From Akkermansia sp. (lineage in GTDB: Bacteria; Verrucomicrobiota; Verrucomicrobiia; Verrucomicrobiales; Akkermansiaceae): a stretch of 64,000 bases of DNA. The stretch covers positions 1 to 64,000 of the forward strand of contig JAFQSQ010000024.1 in NCBI GenBank assembly GCA_017409465.1, read 5' to 3'. The position numbers and the translations under genes were made by a program. Every line of letters begins with the position of its first letter. The first letter of the stretch is position 1. The notes under the pieces were generated by a model that ran no database searches, was not told the origin of the DNA, and saw only the letters and a list, made by a program, of their open reading frames with translations. This document shows positions 1 through 8,808 of the stretch, one piece after another.

Positions 1-2039
1 CTCTCGCCGGCATCGGCCTGACCTTTCAGCTCGCGGGTGCGGGCGTTGAAGTAGGCTTTCCAGCGGGGGAGGTAGTAGCTGCTCATGAGCTCGGAGAGCT
101 GGCGGTGGGCGTAGTCGTTGAGGGTGGTGCCGGGCTTGGGTACCCAGGTGGTGACGAGCTGCCTGAGGGCCTTGCTCATCTGGGCGCGGGCTGCTTTATT
201 CTTGCCGGCTTTCTGCTCGGCCTCGTACAGGTAGCGACCCAGCAGGAAGTACTCTGAGGTGGCCAGTACATCGGCGGTCTGCTGTATCAGCGCCAGGTAG
301 GCGGCGCTTTCGCGTTCGAAATCCTCAGCGTTGCGTGCGTCAAAAGCGGCCTTGCACCTGGGGAGCTGTTCGCGGGCTTTATCGGCCAGTACCTGGCGGC
401 AGAGGTCGGCCATGTCATAGCGCCAGGTCGGCAGGTTCTGCAGCCGGTGTTTCTTGCCGGCTTTCAGCATCAGCTCTGCGGCTTGGCGAACATCGGCAAA
501 GTTGTAGTAGTTTTGCGGCTTCGACCAGGTGGAGGCCTTGGTGACGCTCAGACCCGGGCGGGCGCACATGATGTTCTCCTGGCAGCCTTCCTGCAATCGC
601 ACCGGGGAGTAGACGCTGTTGACCAGCAGCTCCAGCGCAGCGACGAGGTCGGGGTCTTGCACGCCGTAGCGGCTGTGCGCATAGCGGGTGAGGAACTCGC
701 TGCGGTCGATGGGGGCGCCGGAGTTGATGCGTTCCGTCACGAGTGCATAGTACAGCGGGTTGACCTCGAGCCCTTCGGAGAGCAGGCCGATGCCGATGGC
801 GCCGCCCAGATCCTGCGGCAGCTGCTCCACCAGGGGGATACCGCCGTACAGACCGTGGTTGCCGCCGAAGTTGGCCAGCTCGCACCAGACGTAGGGGCGC
901 CCCTGGTAGTTGCGCGCGATGTTATGCGGGCTCATGTTTTTGTCGAGCGCGAGGATGATGGTGTGCTCGGGGCTGGTGCCGCTGAGCAGCGCGGCAGAGG
1001 GGTTGTGCCCCCAGGCCTGTATCAGCCAGGTAGAGCCCGGGGCGGCTTTCTGCATGGCGGCCTGCACGGATTCGGCGGCTTCTTTCAGCGGGGTGCCGCC
1101 CTGGTTGCCGCCTTCGTGGAAGAGGTCGCCGCCGAAGTATTTGGCCTGGTAGCCGTAGACCTTCTTGAGGCTCTTGTACCAGGTGGCGGCTACTGCGGCA
1201 AAGGCGGGGTCGGTAGGCTGCAGGATGGCCGGGCGTTCGTAGACGTGGCACCACTTACCCTGCGGTATCAGTTTGCCGCCGATTCCTGCCGTATCGCCGC
1301 CGCTGGGCAGGAAGCCGACGTAGCCCTGCAGCACCGGTTCCATGCCGAGCTCGCGGAGGCGCTTGACGATGAACTTGCCCAGCTTTGTCTCCTGGGCGAT
1401 GATGTCCTTGTGTACGGGGCCGCCTTCGCCCTCCAGGTTGCCCATGTGCCACCAGGCGCTGTAGGCGGGGTTGGCGATGAAGGCCTGGATGCGGTCCTTC
1501 GGGTAGCCCAGCTCGGTGAGGAAGCTCTGCCAGACGCTCTCCAGCCCCGGGGTCACCAGGACGGCGTGGTAGCCGCTCAGCGCCAGCATGTCCAGCTCGC
1601 GCTCCCAGCGTTTCTGCGTCCAGTGGGCGCCGGTGTAGCTGAGGGTGCAGTAGTTGTAGGCGTAGTTGAACCGGTAGGTGGCGGGTACCTCGATGGTTTT
1701 CTCGGGCAGTACGAGGCTGGCGGCGCTGAGGTTGTCGCCGTTCTGCGAGAAATGCGCGTTGGCAATCTTGCGCAGGTAGTAGCCGTAGGCGCGGACGCAT
1801 TCGCGCACGTTGGGCGCGACGATGCTGAGCTTATCGCCCTTGGCTGAGATGGTGGGGGCATCGAGCTTCTTGTCGAGGTCGAAGATGACGCTCTGTTCGA
1901 ACCGGGGGGTGACGCGTTTGACGACGGCTGCCGCGGCGGGTACTTTCACCTTGTTTTTCCCGACGGCTTGCGCGTGACAGGGGGATACGATACAAATGGC
2001 CGGAGCCAGGGCTGCTGCTACGAGCGGGAGATAGTTCAT
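1..2039 (-). CDS. Secreted alpha-N-acetylglucosaminidase, GH89 (3' end cut by window)
   Basis: Glycoside hydrolase expected to release terminal alpha-linked GlcNAc, for example from mucin O-glycans or heparan-type chains. About 679 codons are visible, against 720-750 for the family, so only the last part is missing. An N-terminal signal peptide (MNYLPLVAAALAPAIC, cleavage near CHAQA) suggests export. The body aligns by eye with human NAGLU: an NYCTLSYTGAHW block, WEREL, then FGGDLFHEGG with E309 and GLLSEGLEVN with E422, the likely catalytic pair (equivalents of NAGLU E316 and E446). Also WCELANFGGNHGLYGG and a C-terminal LNDYAHRQL block. It stands alone, with repeat DNA and no clear promoter or Shine-Dalgarno in front of the ATG. 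The GH89 assignment is firm; the natural substrate is inferred. Confidence 0.9.
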   Translation of the reverse strand, partial: MNYLPLVAAALAPAICIVSPCHAQAVGKNKVKVPAAAAVVKRVTPRFEQSVIFDLDKKLDAPTISAKGDKLSIVAPNVRECVRAYGYYLRKIANAHFSQNGDNLSAASLVLPEKTIEVPATYRFNYAYNYCTLSYTGAHWTQKRWERELDMLALSGYHAVLVTPGLESVWQSFLTELGYPKDRIQAFIANPAYSAWWHMGNLEGEGGPVHKDIIAQETKLGKFIVKRLRELGMEPVLQGYVGFLPSGGDTAGIGGKLIPQGKWCHVYERPAILQPTDPAFAAVAATWYKSLKKVYGYQAKYFGGDLFHEGGNQGGTPLKEAAESVQAAMQKAAPGSTWLIQAWGHNPSAALLSGTSPEHTIILALDKNMSPHNIARNYQGRPYVWCELANFGGNHGLYGGIPLVEQLPQDLGGAIGIGLLSEGLEVNPLYYALVTERINSGAPIDRSEFLTRYAHSRYGVQDPDLVAALELLVNSVYSPVRLQEGCQENIMCARPGLSVTKASTWSKPQNYYNFADVRQAAELMLKAGKKHRLQNLPTWRYDMADLCRQVLADKAREQLPRCKAAFDARNAEDFERESAAYLALIQQTADVLATSEYFLLGRYLYEAEQKAGKNKAARAQMSKALRQLVTTWVPKPGTTLNDYAHRQLSELMSSYYLPRWKAYFNARTRELKGQADAGE

Positions 2040-2051
2040 ATGCGGGTAAAG

Positions 2052-2093
2052 GACGATTGACGAAGGACGATTGACGAAGGACGATTGACGATT
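2052..2093. repeat. Heptamer tandem repeat GACGAWK
   Basis: About six tandem units of GACGATT or GACGAAG lie directly upstream of the GH89 start codon and abut the left end of the 2094-2358 element. The same heptamer, mostly on the other strand, recurs at 2359-2396, about 9835-9860, 9960-9990, 8955-8975 and 24125-24160. Confidence 0.8.
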
Positions 2094-2358
2094 GGGAACT
2101 TCTAAAAAGTCTGATTAGCGCGGCAAATTGAAATTTAAAGGACAAAGAACAATGGACGAAGGACCCGCCGTCGCTCCTGCGGAGCTTTGGCGTGGCAAAT
2201 GGAAGGTTCGGCGAGCCCCCGGCTCGCAGCAAGACAAAGCGCAGATTACAAATCCCTTACATGCGAGCAATGCGAGCGGAATTCCGCACCTTGTCCATCG
2301 TACATTTTACTTTGTACTTATTGAGTAATTTTAATATGTCGATTTATTAGAAGTTCCC
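2094..2358. repeat. Interspersed element with GGGAACTTCT inverted ends (copy 1, 265 bp)
   Basis: Starts GGGAACTTCTAAAAAGTC and ends with the inverse of GGGAACTTCTAATAAATC, giving terminal inverted repeats matching at 16 of 18 positions. The interior has no credible gene; it holds a GCGAGCC/GGCTCGC hairpin and a GGAATTCCGCTCGC-type block shared, in inverse orientation, with the copies near 9.8-10.0 kb and 59.0 kb. Heptamer repeats flank both sides. Looks like a non-autonomous, MITE-like repeat; mobility is inferred from repetition only. Confidence 0.65.
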
Positions 2359-2396
2359 GATTGACGATTGACGAGTGACGATTGACGATTGACGAG
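2359..2396. repeat. Heptamer tandem repeat GACGAWK
   Basis: Five near-perfect GACGATT/GACGAGT units immediately outside the right end of the 2094-2358 element, mirroring the run on its left side. Confidence 0.75.
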
Positions 2397-2415
2397 GGGG
2401 CAGGGGACGAGACTT

Positions 2416-2453
2416 GTAAAAAAGAACTCAGCCGACCCCATGAAGCCGGCTGA
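2416..2453 (-). terminator. Rho-independent terminator of the gsp/pil operon
   Basis: Read on the minus strand, a 7-bp stem (TCAGCCG with CGGCTGA, 2428-2453) is followed by a run of six T residues (2418-2423). It lies 14 bp past the pseudopilin stop codon. Confidence 0.8.
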
Positions 2454-2466
2454 GAGAGTATGATGT

Positions 2467-3096
2467 TTATTTCCAGGAGCGGACGTTCGAGATGTTGTCC
2501 TCGTTGTCGCCGTGGTTTGTTCTGCCGTTGCCTCGACCGTCCGGCCCGAGCGAGAAGATGTCGAAGTCGGGGTTCATGCCATCGCCGCTGCGGCCGCCCT
2601 CGGTCTCGCACTCGTAGCCCAGGCGGTAGCGGTAGGCATTGCCCCAGGGGTCCATGATGACGTAGACCTTGCCGCGGGCTCCCTTGCCGCCGCCGGAGGA
2701 CTTGATGCGAGCCTTGACCACCGGGATGCCTTCCTGCACGTGCTCGTCCTTGGAGGAGACGATGTAGAAGGACTCGCAGTAGGGCATCTGAATCTCGCCG
2801 TTCTTGTCGTCGGGCTCGCCGTTGTTATCTTCGTCGCGGCTGAGTGCTTCGTACATGATGTTGGAGCTCAGCTCATCGCCGCGAGCGTAGGGCAGCACGC
2901 CGGCGTTGTCGGCGCGGTAGGCGTTCATCGATGCCTCCAGCAGCTGTACCTGGTGTTCGGCGGTGGAGCGCAGACCCTTGTTCTGCACGTAGGCCGTGGC
3001 CTGCCACATGCCGACACCCAGCAGCGCCAGGATGCCGATGACGATGAGGATTTCAATCAGCGTGAACCCTCGGTGGGCGGGAAGATGAAGTTTCAT
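2467..3096 (-). CDS. GspG-like type II secretion pseudopilin / type IV prepilin-like protein
   Basis: 209-aa prepilin-like protein. A short basic leader ends at G10 followed by FTLIE, the type III signal peptide cut by prepilin peptidase, with the conserved E at mature position 5 and a hydrophobic helix after it (residues 11-35). The C-terminal half has DPWGNAYRY (about 150-160) and DIFSLGPDG, hallmarks of GspG major pseudopilins. An acidic insertion (DEDNNGEPDD) could bind calcium as in GspG. Last gene of the operon, 6 bp after gspF, with a terminator behind it. It could serve a secretion pseudopilus or a pilus; no secretin is visible here to decide. Confidence 0.85.
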   Translation of the reverse strand: MKLHLPAHRGFTLIEILIVIGILALLGVGMWQATAYVQNKGLRSTAEHQVQLLEASMNAYRADNAGVLPYARGDELSSNIMYEALSRDEDNNGEPDDKNGEIQMPYCESFYIVSSKDEHVQEGIPVVKARIKSSGGGKGARGKVYVIMDPWGNAYRYRLGYECETEGGRSGDGMNPDFDIFSLGPDGRGNGRTNHGDNEDNISNVRSWK

Positions 3097-3102
3097 GACC
3101 TG

Positions 3103-4389
3103 TTATACGTTTTTGATGATTTCCATCATCGGCATGAACATAGCCAGCACGATACCACCCACAATCACAGCCAGGAACACAATCATGAGCGGTTCCAGCA
3201 TGGCGGTCAGGGCGGTCACGGAGTTGTCCACCTCTTCATCGTACACTTCTGCCACCTTGAGCAGCATGTCCGGCAGCTGACCGGTCTCTTCACCCACGTC
3301 CACCATGGAAATCATCATGGGCGGGAACACGCTGCAGGCCGTCATGGGGGTCACGATGGATTCACCCTCGCGCACCGAGTCGTGAATCTTGGTGATGGCG
3401 TCGGCCACGATGACGTTGCCGGCGGTGTCACGCGTGATGAGCAGAGCCTGCAGAATCGGCACGCCGGAGGCCACGAGTGTACCAAAGGTACGGGCGAAGC
3501 GGGTCACGGCGCTCACCTTGGTGAGCTGGCCGATCTTGGGAATCTTGAGCATCACGGTATCGACCACGCGGCCACCCTTGGGGGTGCGCTTCCAGGCGCC
3601 GATACCCACACCGGCGGCCACCATCAGCACGATGACGACGAGGGCGTTGGGCACCATCGGGATGATGCTGTCGGCCATACAATGGTCAGAGAAGTCGAAC
3701 ACAAAGCGCGAGAGCCAGGGCAGCTCCATGTTCTGCCCCTCGAACATCTCCTTGAACTTGGGCACGATGGCCAGCATGAGGAAGACGAGGATACCCACGG
3801 CAATCACCAGAATGATGATGGGGTAGACCATGGCGGAGACGATCTTGCCGCGCAGACGGTTGGCTTTTTCCTGGTATTCGGCCAGGCGCTTGAGCACGAC
3901 TTCGAGCACACCACCCAGCTCACCGGCCTTCACCATGTTGACGAAGAGCTTGTTGAACATCTTGGGGTAGGTGCCCAGGGCTTCGGAGAAGGTGGAGCCG
4001 CTCTGCACGGAATCACCCAGCGCGGCGATGGTGGCGCGCAGGTCGGCGTTGGGCTCCTGCTTGGCCAGCACATTGAGACTCTGGAGCAGGGGAAGACCGG
4101 CGTCAATCAGGGTCGCCAGCTGGCGGGTGAACACCATCATCTCCTTCTGCTTGATCTTGGCTCCGGCGCGTCCTTTCTTCTTCTCCTTTTTGGCTTTGGA
4201 GCCTTTCTTGCCGGCCTCCTTCTTCTTGACGGCGGCCTTGGCTTCGGCCTTGGTGCTTTCGACGCATTCGCGCACCAGGAGCCCCTGGGCGCGTACCATT
4301 TCCATGGCAGCTATCTTGTTGTCAGCCGTGATGAAGCCGTTTTTCTCTGCGCCGTTCTGGTCCAGCGCGGTGTATCTGAAATTAGGCAT
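3103..4389 (-). CDS. GspF/PilC-family inner-membrane platform protein
   Basis: 428 aa, normal for the family. It anchors the assembly ATPase to the membrane and helps feed pilins into the fibre. Two T2SSF repeats are seen: about residues 85-210 (FTRQLATLIDAGLPLLQSL) and 290-415 (FARTFGTLVASGVPILQAL), each ending in GE-G-L motifs (AGELGG, GEETGQ). Three hydrophobic segments lie near 195-220, 270-290 and 395-420. A lysine/alanine-rich stretch (about 45-80) links the N-terminal module to the first repeat and looks disordered. It sits between the second ATPase (71 bp gap) and the pseudopilin (6 bp gap), so co-transcription is likely. Confidence 0.9.
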   Translation of the reverse strand: MPNFRYTALDQNGAEKNGFITADNKIAAMEMVRAQGLLVRECVESTKAEAKAAVKKKEAGKKGSKAKKEKKKGRAGAKIKQKEMMVFTRQLATLIDAGLPLLQSLNVLAKQEPNADLRATIAALGDSVQSGSTFSEALGTYPKMFNKLFVNMVKAGELGGVLEVVLKRLAEYQEKANRLRGKIVSAMVYPIIILVIAVGILVFLMLAIVPKFKEMFEGQNMELPWLSRFVFDFSDHCMADSIIPMVPNALVVIVLMVAAGVGIGAWKRTPKGGRVVDTVMLKIPKIGQLTKVSAVTRFARTFGTLVASGVPILQALLITRDTAGNVIVADAITKIHDSVREGESIVTPMTACSVFPPMMISMVDVGEETGQLPDMLLKVAEVYDEEVDNSVTALTAMLEPLMIVFLAVIVGGIVLAMFMPMMEIIKNV

Positions 4390-4460
4390 ATAGTTTCGAT
4401 TGGTTAGAAAAGTTGTTCAGTATGATGAGAGAATATCAGATGTGACTCCGTGCGTCAAGT

Positions 4461-6128
4461 TTAAGTGTACTTCAGCACCTCTTCAATAGTTGTATGACCT
4501 TCAAAAATGTTCTGAATACCGTTTTCGCGCAGGGTTGACATGCCGAGTTCGATGGCTTTTTGCTTCAGCACGATAGAGGGCACGTTCTGCGTGATGAGGT
4601 CCTTGATGGGGTCGGTCACGTTGAGCAGCTCGTGGATACCCTTTCGACCCTTGTAGCCGGTGTGGGCGCACTTGTCGCAGCGCGCACCGGTGAAGAACTG
4701 CTGCTGGCCGATGAGCGCCGGGTTGATACCCAGGCGGTTGAGCAGGGTGTTCGACGGGCGGTAGGGGGTCTTGCAGTACGGGCAGATGGTACGCACCAGT
4801 CGCTGACCCAGCACGCCCAGCAGGGTGGCGGCCAGCAGGAAGGGTTGCACGCCCATGTCCACGAATCGCGTGACGGCGCCGGCGGCGTCGTTGGTGTGCA
4901 GGGTCGAGAGCACCAGGTGACCCGTCAGAGCGGCCTGGATGGCAATCTGCGCGGTGTCCTGGTCACGAATTTCGCCCACGAGGATGCGATCCGGGTCCTG
5001 ACGCAGGAAGGCGCGGAGCACGCGCGGGAAGGTCACGCCAATCGCCTCGTTGATGGGTACCTGCACGATACCGTCGATATCGTATTCCACGGGGTCCTCA
5101 GCGGTGAGCAGCTTGGAGTCCTCGGTGTTGACCTCGCGGAGAGCGGCGTAGAGGGTCGTGGTCTTACCGGAGCCGGTGGGGCCGGTGACCACGAAGATGC
5201 CGTTGGGCTTGTTGACGGTATCGATGATGTACTCGTGGAGCTCGGGGTCGAGGTTGAGGTTGTTGAGGTCGAGGCTGACGCTGCCGCGGTCGAGCACACG
5301 GAGCACCACTGACTCGCCGTACTGGGTGGGCAGGGAGTTCACACGCATATCCACGCTGTGCTCACCCAGGCGCATCACGATACGACCGTCCTGCGGCACG
5401 CGGCGCTCAGCGATGTTCATCCCGGCCATCACCTTCACACGCGAGATGACGGGGTTGGCCAGGTGCACGGGGGGCGGTGCCATCTCATAGAGAGCGCCGT
5501 CCACGCGGTAGCGAATCTTGAACTCCTTCTCGAAGGGCTCCAGGTGGATATCGGAGGCTTTCTCCTTGATGGCCTGGGTAATCACCAGGTTCACAAACTT
5601 GATGACCGGGGCCGAGTTGGCCTCCTCGGTGCCATCCTGGCTGCCGACGCTCATGCTGCTCATCTCTGAGAGCAGGTCGCCCATGGCGGCATCAGCCCCG
5701 CCGTAGCACTCCTGCAGGCGCGAGCGTACCTCGTAGTCCGCCGCCACATACAGGTAGATATCCTGCCCGGTGGCCATGCGCAGGTCATCGATGGTCTGCG
5801 GGTTGAGCGGGTCTTCGAGGCAGACGTAGAGCCCCTCGCCCTCGCGGTATTCGATGGGCAGGGCACCGTGCATGCGCGCCTGCGGTCCCGGCAGCATGGC
5901 CAGCACATCCTCGGGCGGGTAGAAATCTGCCAGCGAGATATACTGGGCGCCCACTTCCGTGGCGATGACATTCCAGAAATCCTCCGGCGAGCCGATGACG
6001 CCGAAGTCGATGAGCGTCTCCCAGACCTCCTTGCCGCTGTTGGACATCTCGTCCTTGATATCGCGGGCCACGGCCTTGTCGAGCATGCCGTTGTTGATGA
6101 AAACCTCTAATGTTACATCGTTGTTCAT
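4461..6128 (-). CDS. GspE/PilB-type secretion/pilus assembly ATPase (copy 1)
   Basis: 555-aa cytoplasmic hexameric ATPase that powers fibre extension. An N-terminal MshEN/GspE_N-like domain (1-150) is followed by the core: GPTGSGKTTT Walker A with K322, the Asp box, LVGEIRDQDTAQ Walker B, and the STLHTNDA His box. A tetracysteine zinc element (CPYC about 455, CDKC about 485) near the C-terminus is typical of GspE/PilB and absent from PilT. It is 52 bp downstream of a second ATPase of the same type and upstream of gspF. Having two extension-type ATPases in tandem is unusual. Starts at ATG (MNNDVTLEVF). Confidence 0.9.
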   Translation of the reverse strand: MNNDVTLEVFINNGMLDKAVARDIKDEMSNSGKEVWETLIDFGVIGSPEDFWNVIATEVGAQYISLADFYPPEDVLAMLPGPQARMHGALPIEYREGEGLYVCLEDPLNPQTIDDLRMATGQDIYLYVAADYEVRSRLQECYGGADAAMGDLLSEMSSMSVGSQDGTEEANSAPVIKFVNLVITQAIKEKASDIHLEPFEKEFKIRYRVDGALYEMAPPPVHLANPVISRVKVMAGMNIAERRVPQDGRIVMRLGEHSVDMRVNSLPTQYGESVVLRVLDRGSVSLDLNNLNLDPELHEYIIDTVNKPNGIFVVTGPTGSGKTTTLYAALREVNTEDSKLLTAEDPVEYDIDGIVQVPINEAIGVTFPRVLRAFLRQDPDRILVGEIRDQDTAQIAIQAALTGHLVLSTLHTNDAAGAVTRFVDMGVQPFLLAATLLGVLGQRLVRTICPYCKTPYRPSNTLLNRLGINPALIGQQQFFTGARCDKCAHTGYKGRKGIHELLNVTDPIKDLITQNVPSIVLKQKAIELGMSTLRENGIQNIFEGHTTIEEVLKYT

Positions 6129-6180
6129 AACTCAGAGAAAAATCGGTGAAATAGGTGGTGGTTACAGGCGGGGTGATACA

Positions 6181-7803
6181 TCAGCTGGCATCGCCGGCGG
6201 TGACGCGGATAATCTCATCGGCAGAGGTGAGGCCCGCCATCACCTTGCGGATTCCGTCTTCGCGCAGGGTGCGCATGCCGAGCTCGCGGGCGCGCTTGCG
6301 CAGCTGGGCTGAGGTCATATCAGAGTTCACCAGCCCGCGCACATCGTCCGATATCTCGAAGATTTCGAAGATACCCAGACGTCCTTTCATTCCCTTGCCG
6401 CGGCACTTCTCGCAGCCGCCGGGCTTGGGTACCATGACCTGGCGGTTGACATCTACCCCCAGGGTGGTGGCCTGCTTGGGCGTCATCGTGCCGGGAATCT
6501 TGCAGCTGCAGAGGCTGCGGCAGAGACGCTGGGCCATGATGGCGCGCACGGCAGAGGCGATGAGGAAGCGGTCGACGCCCATGTCGGCCAGACGCGCCAC
6601 GGAGGAGGGCGCATCGTTGGTGTGCAGGGTGGAGAGGACGAGGTGACCCGTCATAGCCGCCTGGATGGCGATGCTGGCGGTCTCCCCGTCTCGAATTTCA
6701 CCGATCATGATGATGTTCGGAGCCTGGCGGAGCATAGCGCGCAGAGCCGCGGCGAAGGTCATGCCGATTTCGGTGCGAATCATCACCTGGTTGATACCGG
6801 AGAGCTCGTATTCCACCGGGTCTTCAGCGGTGATAATCTTCTTGTCCGGGCGGTTCAGGTGGTTGAGGCAGGCGTAGAGGGTCGTGGTCTTACCGGAACC
6901 GGTGGGGCCCGTCACCAGAATCACGCCGTCGGGCAGTGTCACCAGTCGGTCGAAGGTCGCCTCATCGTCTGAGAGGAAGCCGAGCTGCGGCAGCCCCAGC
7001 GCGAGAGCCGACTTGTCGAGGATACGCATGACCACAGACTCGCCGTGGTTCGTCGGCACGGTGCTGACGCGCAGGTCGATATGGGCGCCGTCCTTGAGGT
7101 CGAGCTCGATACGGCCGTCCTGCGGTACGCGTTTCTCTGCGATGCTCATCGAGGTGCTCATCACCTTCAGGCGCGCCACGATGGGGCCGAGCAGCTTCTT
7201 CGGGTGGTTTGCCACCTCGACCAGGCGACCGTCCACACGGTAGCGCATACGCACGCGATCCTCCATCGGTTCGATGTGGATATCCGATGCACGCATCGTG
7301 TGTGCCTCGTTGAACATATTGTCAATCAACTCGATGATGGGCGCCTCGCTGTCGCCCTTGGCATATTCCTTCTTCTCCGGGTAGTACTTCTCGAGAGCCT
7401 TCTTCATCTCCTTCTCCGAGGTTACGAAGAACGACACATCGCAGCCCAGGAACTGCGGCAGGCTGTCCATCATCCCCATGTCGAAGGGGTCGGTGATAGC
7501 TACCTGCAGCGAGAAACCGTCGTCTCCCAGCGGTACGAAACCCACGCGGCGAGCCAGCTCGGGCTTCACTCTCGCGATGATGGCGGGGTCAATCTCAAAT
7601 GCGGATATCTCCACATATTCCAGGCCTGAGTTGGAGGCGGCAATCTGGGCGATGTAATCGTCCGTCAGGTAGCCATTGTTCGTGAGGTGCTCCAGGACAC
7701 TGTCCAGCGGCGAGAGCTGCTGACGAATGGCATCCAGAGTGCTTTCGTCGATGGCTCCGGCCTCCACCAGGAGTTGCAGAAGGAAAGATTCGTTCGAGTA
7801 CAC
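6181..7803 (-). CDS. GspE/PilB-type secretion/pilus assembly ATPase (copy 2)
   Basis: 540 aa, first gene of the four-gene operon. Same layout as the next gene but clearly diverged: N-terminal GspE_N-like domain (1-140), GPTGSGKTTT with K305, MIGEIRDGETAS Walker B, STLHTNDAPSS His box. The zinc element is altered: CSC about 435 and CEKC about 460. Both copies keep all nucleotide-binding motifs, so neither looks like a pseudogene. They may form a mixed hexamer or serve two machines; this is inference. A possible -10 (TATACT) lies about 25 nt before the ATG but no good -35 was seen. Divergent from the 8008 gene. Confidence 0.9.
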   Translation of the reverse strand: MYSNESFLLQLLVEAGAIDESTLDAIRQQLSPLDSVLEHLTNNGYLTDDYIAQIAASNSGLEYVEISAFEIDPAIIARVKPELARRVGFVPLGDDGFSLQVAITDPFDMGMMDSLPQFLGCDVSFFVTSEKEMKKALEKYYPEKKEYAKGDSEAPIIELIDNMFNEAHTMRASDIHIEPMEDRVRMRYRVDGRLVEVANHPKKLLGPIVARLKVMSTSMSIAEKRVPQDGRIELDLKDGAHIDLRVSTVPTNHGESVVMRILDKSALALGLPQLGFLSDDEATFDRLVTLPDGVILVTGPTGSGKTTTLYACLNHLNRPDKKIITAEDPVEYELSGINQVMIRTEIGMTFAAALRAMLRQAPNIIMIGEIRDGETASIAIQAAMTGHLVLSTLHTNDAPSSVARLADMGVDRFLIASAVRAIMAQRLCRSLCSCKIPGTMTPKQATTLGVDVNRQVMVPKPGGCEKCRGKGMKGRLGIFEIFEISDDVRGLVNSDMTSAQLRKRARELGMRTLREDGIRKVMAGLTSADEIIRVTAGDAS

Positions 7804-7970
7804 GGGACTGAGAGAGGTGAAAATAGTATATGACGATGCGGCGCAGTACCTGACTACGCACTTTCCACAGTCTACACCAACACAGCCGCGCCGTCAATCT
7901 CCCAGTTGTGAAAATCTGCGTTTTTTTTCGCCATTTTTCTTCAGTTTTGAGCTGTTGTCGGCTTTTATCC

Positions 7971-8000
7971 TTGCTGGTGCGCGTGTACGTGTGCTATAAG
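7971..8000 (+). promoter_or_regulatory. Promoter of the 8008 gene, start-codon-proximal type
   Basis: TTGCTG (7971-7976), 18-bp spacer, TATAAG (7995-8000). The -10 ends 7 nt before the ATG at 8008, so the transcript would have almost no leader. One of ten such cases in the window. Confidence 0.6.
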
Positions 8001-8007
8001 AGGCCAT

Positions 8008-8421
8008 ATGAAGTGCTTACTGACCGTTTTTCTGCCGCTTGTTGCGCTCGGCGCCACTGCTCCGGCTGACGAACAGCCGCCCATGACTTTCCCCGAAGAA
8101 GAAGAGGTGAAGCAGGAGGCCGCTGAGGCTGAGCTGCGCCGCGTGATTCGCGAGCGCGGGGAGAAACTGGTCGATCTGCTGCGCCGGGTGCAGGATGCCG
8201 CCTCGGCCCGCCAACACGCCGCTGCCATCCGTGAGCTGTTGCTCTGGGAGCCCACTCAGCAGCAGATGGAGCTCGTCGACGAAGAGCTCCTCGCCGTCGA
8301 GTTCCTCGAATCCTTTGCCCACATCAGCCGGGAGTTGGAGCGCCTGGCGCGCGTGAAGTTCTACGGCGAGGCCTCTCTCCAGGACCTCATGCCCTACTTC
8401 GAGGAAGAGCAGAAGAACTGA
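8008..8421 (+). CDS. Small exported helical protein of unknown function
   Basis: 137 aa, family not recognised. Residues 1-18 form a signal peptide (MKCLLTVFLPLVALGATA), so the protein is probably periplasmic or anchored. The rest is charged and predicted all-helical, with heptad-like stretches (about 35-65 and 85-120) rich in E, L and R. No catalytic motif is visible. It is divergent from the gsp operon, 204 bp away, and followed by repeat DNA, so it appears monocistronic. AGAGG 5 nt before the ATG could serve as a ribosome site, but it overlaps the promoter region. Confidence 0.75.
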   Translation: MKCLLTVFLPLVALGATAPADEQPPMTFPEEEEVKQEAAEAELRRVIRERGEKLVDLLRRVQDAASARQHAAAIRELLLWEPTQQQMELVDEELLAVEFLESFAHISRELERLARVKFYGEASLQDLMPYFEEEQKN

Positions 8422-8437
8422 GCTCCGCCTATCCCCC

Positions 8438-8728
8438 TCCTATCCCCTCCTATCCCCTCCACGCACGTCAGTGCGTTCTTCACCACTTGCGTCAGCAAGT
8501 TCTTCACCCAAATGCCGTCAGGCATTTTTCTTCACCACGCCGCAGGCGTTTTTCGCTGCCGCGCCGTCAAGGTGCGGCTTTCCTATCCCCTCCTATCCCT
8601 CTCCACGCACGTCAGTGCGTTCTTCACCACTTGCGTCAGCAAGTTCTTCACCGGGGGCTTCGTCTCCGCCTACGCCCACCCGGAGCCGCCGCAGGCGTTT
8701 TTCGCCGCCGCGCCGTCAGGCGCGGCTT
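8438..8728. repeat. Array of mini-hairpins, most with GTCA loop
   Basis: Nine short perfect or near-perfect inverted repeats in under 300 bp. Six have the loop GTCA: ACGCAC/GTGCGT (8461-8476 and 8605-8620), ACTTGC/GCAAGT (8485-8500 and 8629-8644), AAATGCC/GGCATTT (8510-8527), GCCGCGCC/GGCGCGGC (8707-8726). A related one at 8558-8578 has an imperfect stem. ACGCC-GCA-GGCGT (8537-8549) and a similar one at 8687-8697 have a GCA loop. Hairpins are separated by the spacer TTCTTCACC. A 71-bp block (8438-8508) is repeated at 8581-8652. No credible ORF is present. Confidence 0.8.
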
Positions 8729-8808
8729 CTTCATGCGTGCATACCCGGCGGCAGCGCCCGCGGAACTCCGCCATTCTCTCCGTTTTGCCGCATCCTCTGC
8801 GTTTCCAC

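Noticed and set aside
447..1847. Long plus-strand ORF opposite the GH89 gene
   Set aside because: Shadow of a GC-rich gene; the minus-strand frame gives a clear GH89 enzyme. The same applies to long antisense frames at 2512-4407, 10729-11961, 20659-22212, 22518-23810, 33875-35245 and others.
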